Source: Vibrio fortis (GTDB taxonomy: Bacteria; Pseudomonadota; Gammaproteobacteria; Enterobacterales; Vibrionaceae). Taken from it: a stretch of 64,000 nucleotides of DNA. Positions 63,406 to 64,000 of this stretch are shown piece by piece. Made by a program: the position numbers and the translations under genes. Within the stretch, counting starts at the first letter, position 1, and the number at the start of each line of letters is the position of its first letter. The notes under the pieces were generated by a model. The model was not told the DNA's origin, searched no databases, and was given only the letters and a program-made list of their open reading frames with translations. Where the stretch lies: NCBI RefSeq assembly GCF_000695685.1, contig NZ_JFFR01000031.1, positions 32,475 to 96,474 on the forward strand. Direction: 5' to 3'.

Positions 63406-63594
63406 CTAACCAGCTTGCTTAAACAGTGTGGCGGCGCTTTCGTTGATGATTTCTTTTGCTGAACGTACACATTTTCCGCATTGACTGCCGAGTGCCGTAC
63501 ATTTCTTAATTCCTTTTATATCGGTAATGCCTTCTTCGACAACGAGTTTTCGGATTTTCTTATCCGATACTCCATGGCATAAACAGACGTACAT
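63406..63594 (-). CDS. bfd: Bacterioferritin-associated ferredoxin Bfd
   Basis: 62-residue [2Fe-2S] protein that reduces the bacterioferritin heme to release iron. Cluster cysteines Cys4, Cys6, Cys39 and Cys42 are all present (MYVCLCHGVSD; GSQCGKC), plus an extra Cys32. I use the ATG at 63594; a TTG two codons earlier is weaker. Located directly upstream of bfr, as in E. coli. Confidence 0.95.
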   Translation of the reverse strand: MYVCLCHGVSDKKIRKLVVEEGITDIKGIKKCTALGSQCGKCVRSAKEIINESAATLFKQAG

Positions 63595-63633
63595 ATTCAA
63601 ACCTAAACTTTTAACTTGAGATTAAATATAAAG

Positions 63634-63652
63634 AGGAATCATTCTTATTACC
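63634..63652 (-). promoter_or_regulatory. Fur-box-like site upstream of bfd
   Basis: On the minus strand the 19 bases GGTAATAAGAATGATTCCT match 12 of 19 positions of the classical Fur consensus, 40 bases before the bfd start. Iron-responsive repression of bfd is known in E. coli; this match is moderate. Confidence 0.4.
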
Positions 63653-63839
63653 AGTCTTATTTTTTACTACTGTTAGACCGTTTTGTTATAGAAAAATCGT
63701 GCTTTTCACAGGTGGGAACACTTAGCGAAACAGCGTTGAGACTACATTGTGCTAAGTAATTGTATTACTAGATATTAGAGGTACGCGTTAAGTGCGCATT
63801 TCAAAGTTTTCTTATAACCACTCGTATTTTACTGAAAAT
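63653..63839. other. Intergenic region between bfd and tuf
   Basis: No gene seen. It holds one small inverted repeat (ACTTAGC at 63720-63726 and GCTAAGT at 63751-63757). It does not form a tRNA. Confidence 0.4.
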
Positions 63840-63868
63840 AAAAAAGGGAAGCCGAAGCCTCCCTTTTT
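63840..63868 (-). terminator. Terminator of tuf with a UUCG loop
   Basis: On the minus strand GGGAGGC-TTCG-GCTTCCC pairs with one G-U pair and is followed by six T residues. UUCG is a very stable tetraloop, so this is a strong stop for the tuf transcript. Confidence 0.92.
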
Positions 63869-63912
63869 ATGATGCGCCTCTTCTAATGAAGAGAGAGCAA
63901 AATCACTCGTTA

Positions 63913-64000
63913 TTAAGCGAAGATTTTAGCTACAACACCAGCACCTACAGTACGGCCACCTTCACGGATAGCGAAACGTAGGCCTTCGTCCATTGCGATT
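63913..64000 (-). CDS. tuf: Elongation factor Tu (C-terminal end only)
   Basis: The last 28 codons of EF-Tu: the sequence ends IAMDEGLRFAIREGGRTVGAGVVAKIFA, with the conserved REGGRTVGAGVV motif of domain 3. The gene continues past the right edge. In vibrios a tuf copy lies upstream of bfd and the S10 operon, so the order is normal. Confidence 0.95.
   Translation of the reverse strand, partial: IAMDEGLRFAIREGGRTVGAGVVAKIFA

Noticed and set aside
63720..63757. Possible tRNA-like stem between bfd and tuf
   Set aside because: Only one 7-bp arm is seen; no acceptor, D or T arm can be formed.

Overview
This window is a stretch of the larger chromosome of a Vibrio species, or a very close relative. 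The evidence is a run of proteins typical of the genus: the DUF2607/ZrgA-type zinc cluster, the DUF2780 lipoprotein, the lptB-rpoN-hpf-ptsN-rapZ-npr string followed by mgtE, and the tamA/tamB/ytfP block beside msrA, ytfK and ytfJ. Protein sequences and moderate base composition agree. The species cannot be named from this sequence alone. There is no rRNA, tRNA, CRISPR array, insertion sequence or prophage in the window.

Layout. 1-7.1 kb (+): end of a Na+/Ca2+ exchanger gene, then kdsD-kdsC-lptC-lptA-lptB (Kdo supply and LPS transport) and rpoN-hpf-ptsN-rapZ-npr (sigma-54 and nitrogen phosphotransferase). 7.3-10.7 kb: mgtE, tldE/pmbA (-), yjgA/darP. 10.8-14.4 kb (-): thiBPQ thiamine transporter behind a clear TPP riboswitch. 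14.4-17.7 kb: ubiX, mpl (-) and fbp (+). 17.8-25.9 kb: DUF2799 lipoprotein, ytfP, tamB, tamA (-), msrA (+), ytfK (-), ytfJ (+). 26.0-29.8 kb (+): five-gene zinc cluster (DUF2607, histidine-rich ZrgA, ABC ATPase, FtsX-like permease, DUF3299) behind a perfect Zur-type operator that doubles as the ytfJ terminator. 29.9-31.2 kb: a 34-residue membrane micropeptide (-) and a conserved hypothetical gene. 31.3-36.1 kb (-): sulfate assimilation, cysD-cysN-SLC13 transporter-cysC. 36.5-38.5 kb: cpdB, with a lipobox. 38.8-45.2 kb (+): an accessory-looking cluster of DedA, ATP-grasp ligase, DinB-like, NRDE/TANGO2-like, YHS, DoxX-like, OlsF-like fused acyltransferase and Crp/Fnr regulator. 45.2-48.6 kb: ElaA acetyltransferase, EamA exporter, OapA/YtfB (-), fklB, DUF2780 lipoprotein. 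48.8-62.7 kb (-): the complete S10, spc and alpha ribosomal operons with secY and rpoA. 62.8-64.0 kb (-): bfr, bfd and the 3' end of a tuf gene.

How the genes work together. Much of the window is envelope and growth core: Kdo and LPS export, peptidoglycan recycling (mpl), outer-membrane assembly (TamAB), SecY and the ribosome. Around it sit nutrient modules with readable control sites: thiamine (riboswitch), zinc (Zur), sulfate, phosphate scavenging from nucleotides (cpdB) and iron storage (bfr/bfd with a Fur-like site). The least explained part is 38.8-45.2 kb, where an ornithine-lipid-synthase-like fusion protein is encoded with an ATP-grasp ligase, several small redox or metal-type proteins and its own regulator. 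This is the best candidate for an undescribed system. Further unexplained signals are a 13-bp perfect hairpin inside the start of ptsN, tandem palindromes in the cysD leader, and a hairpin that covers the ribosome-binding site of the Crp/Fnr gene.
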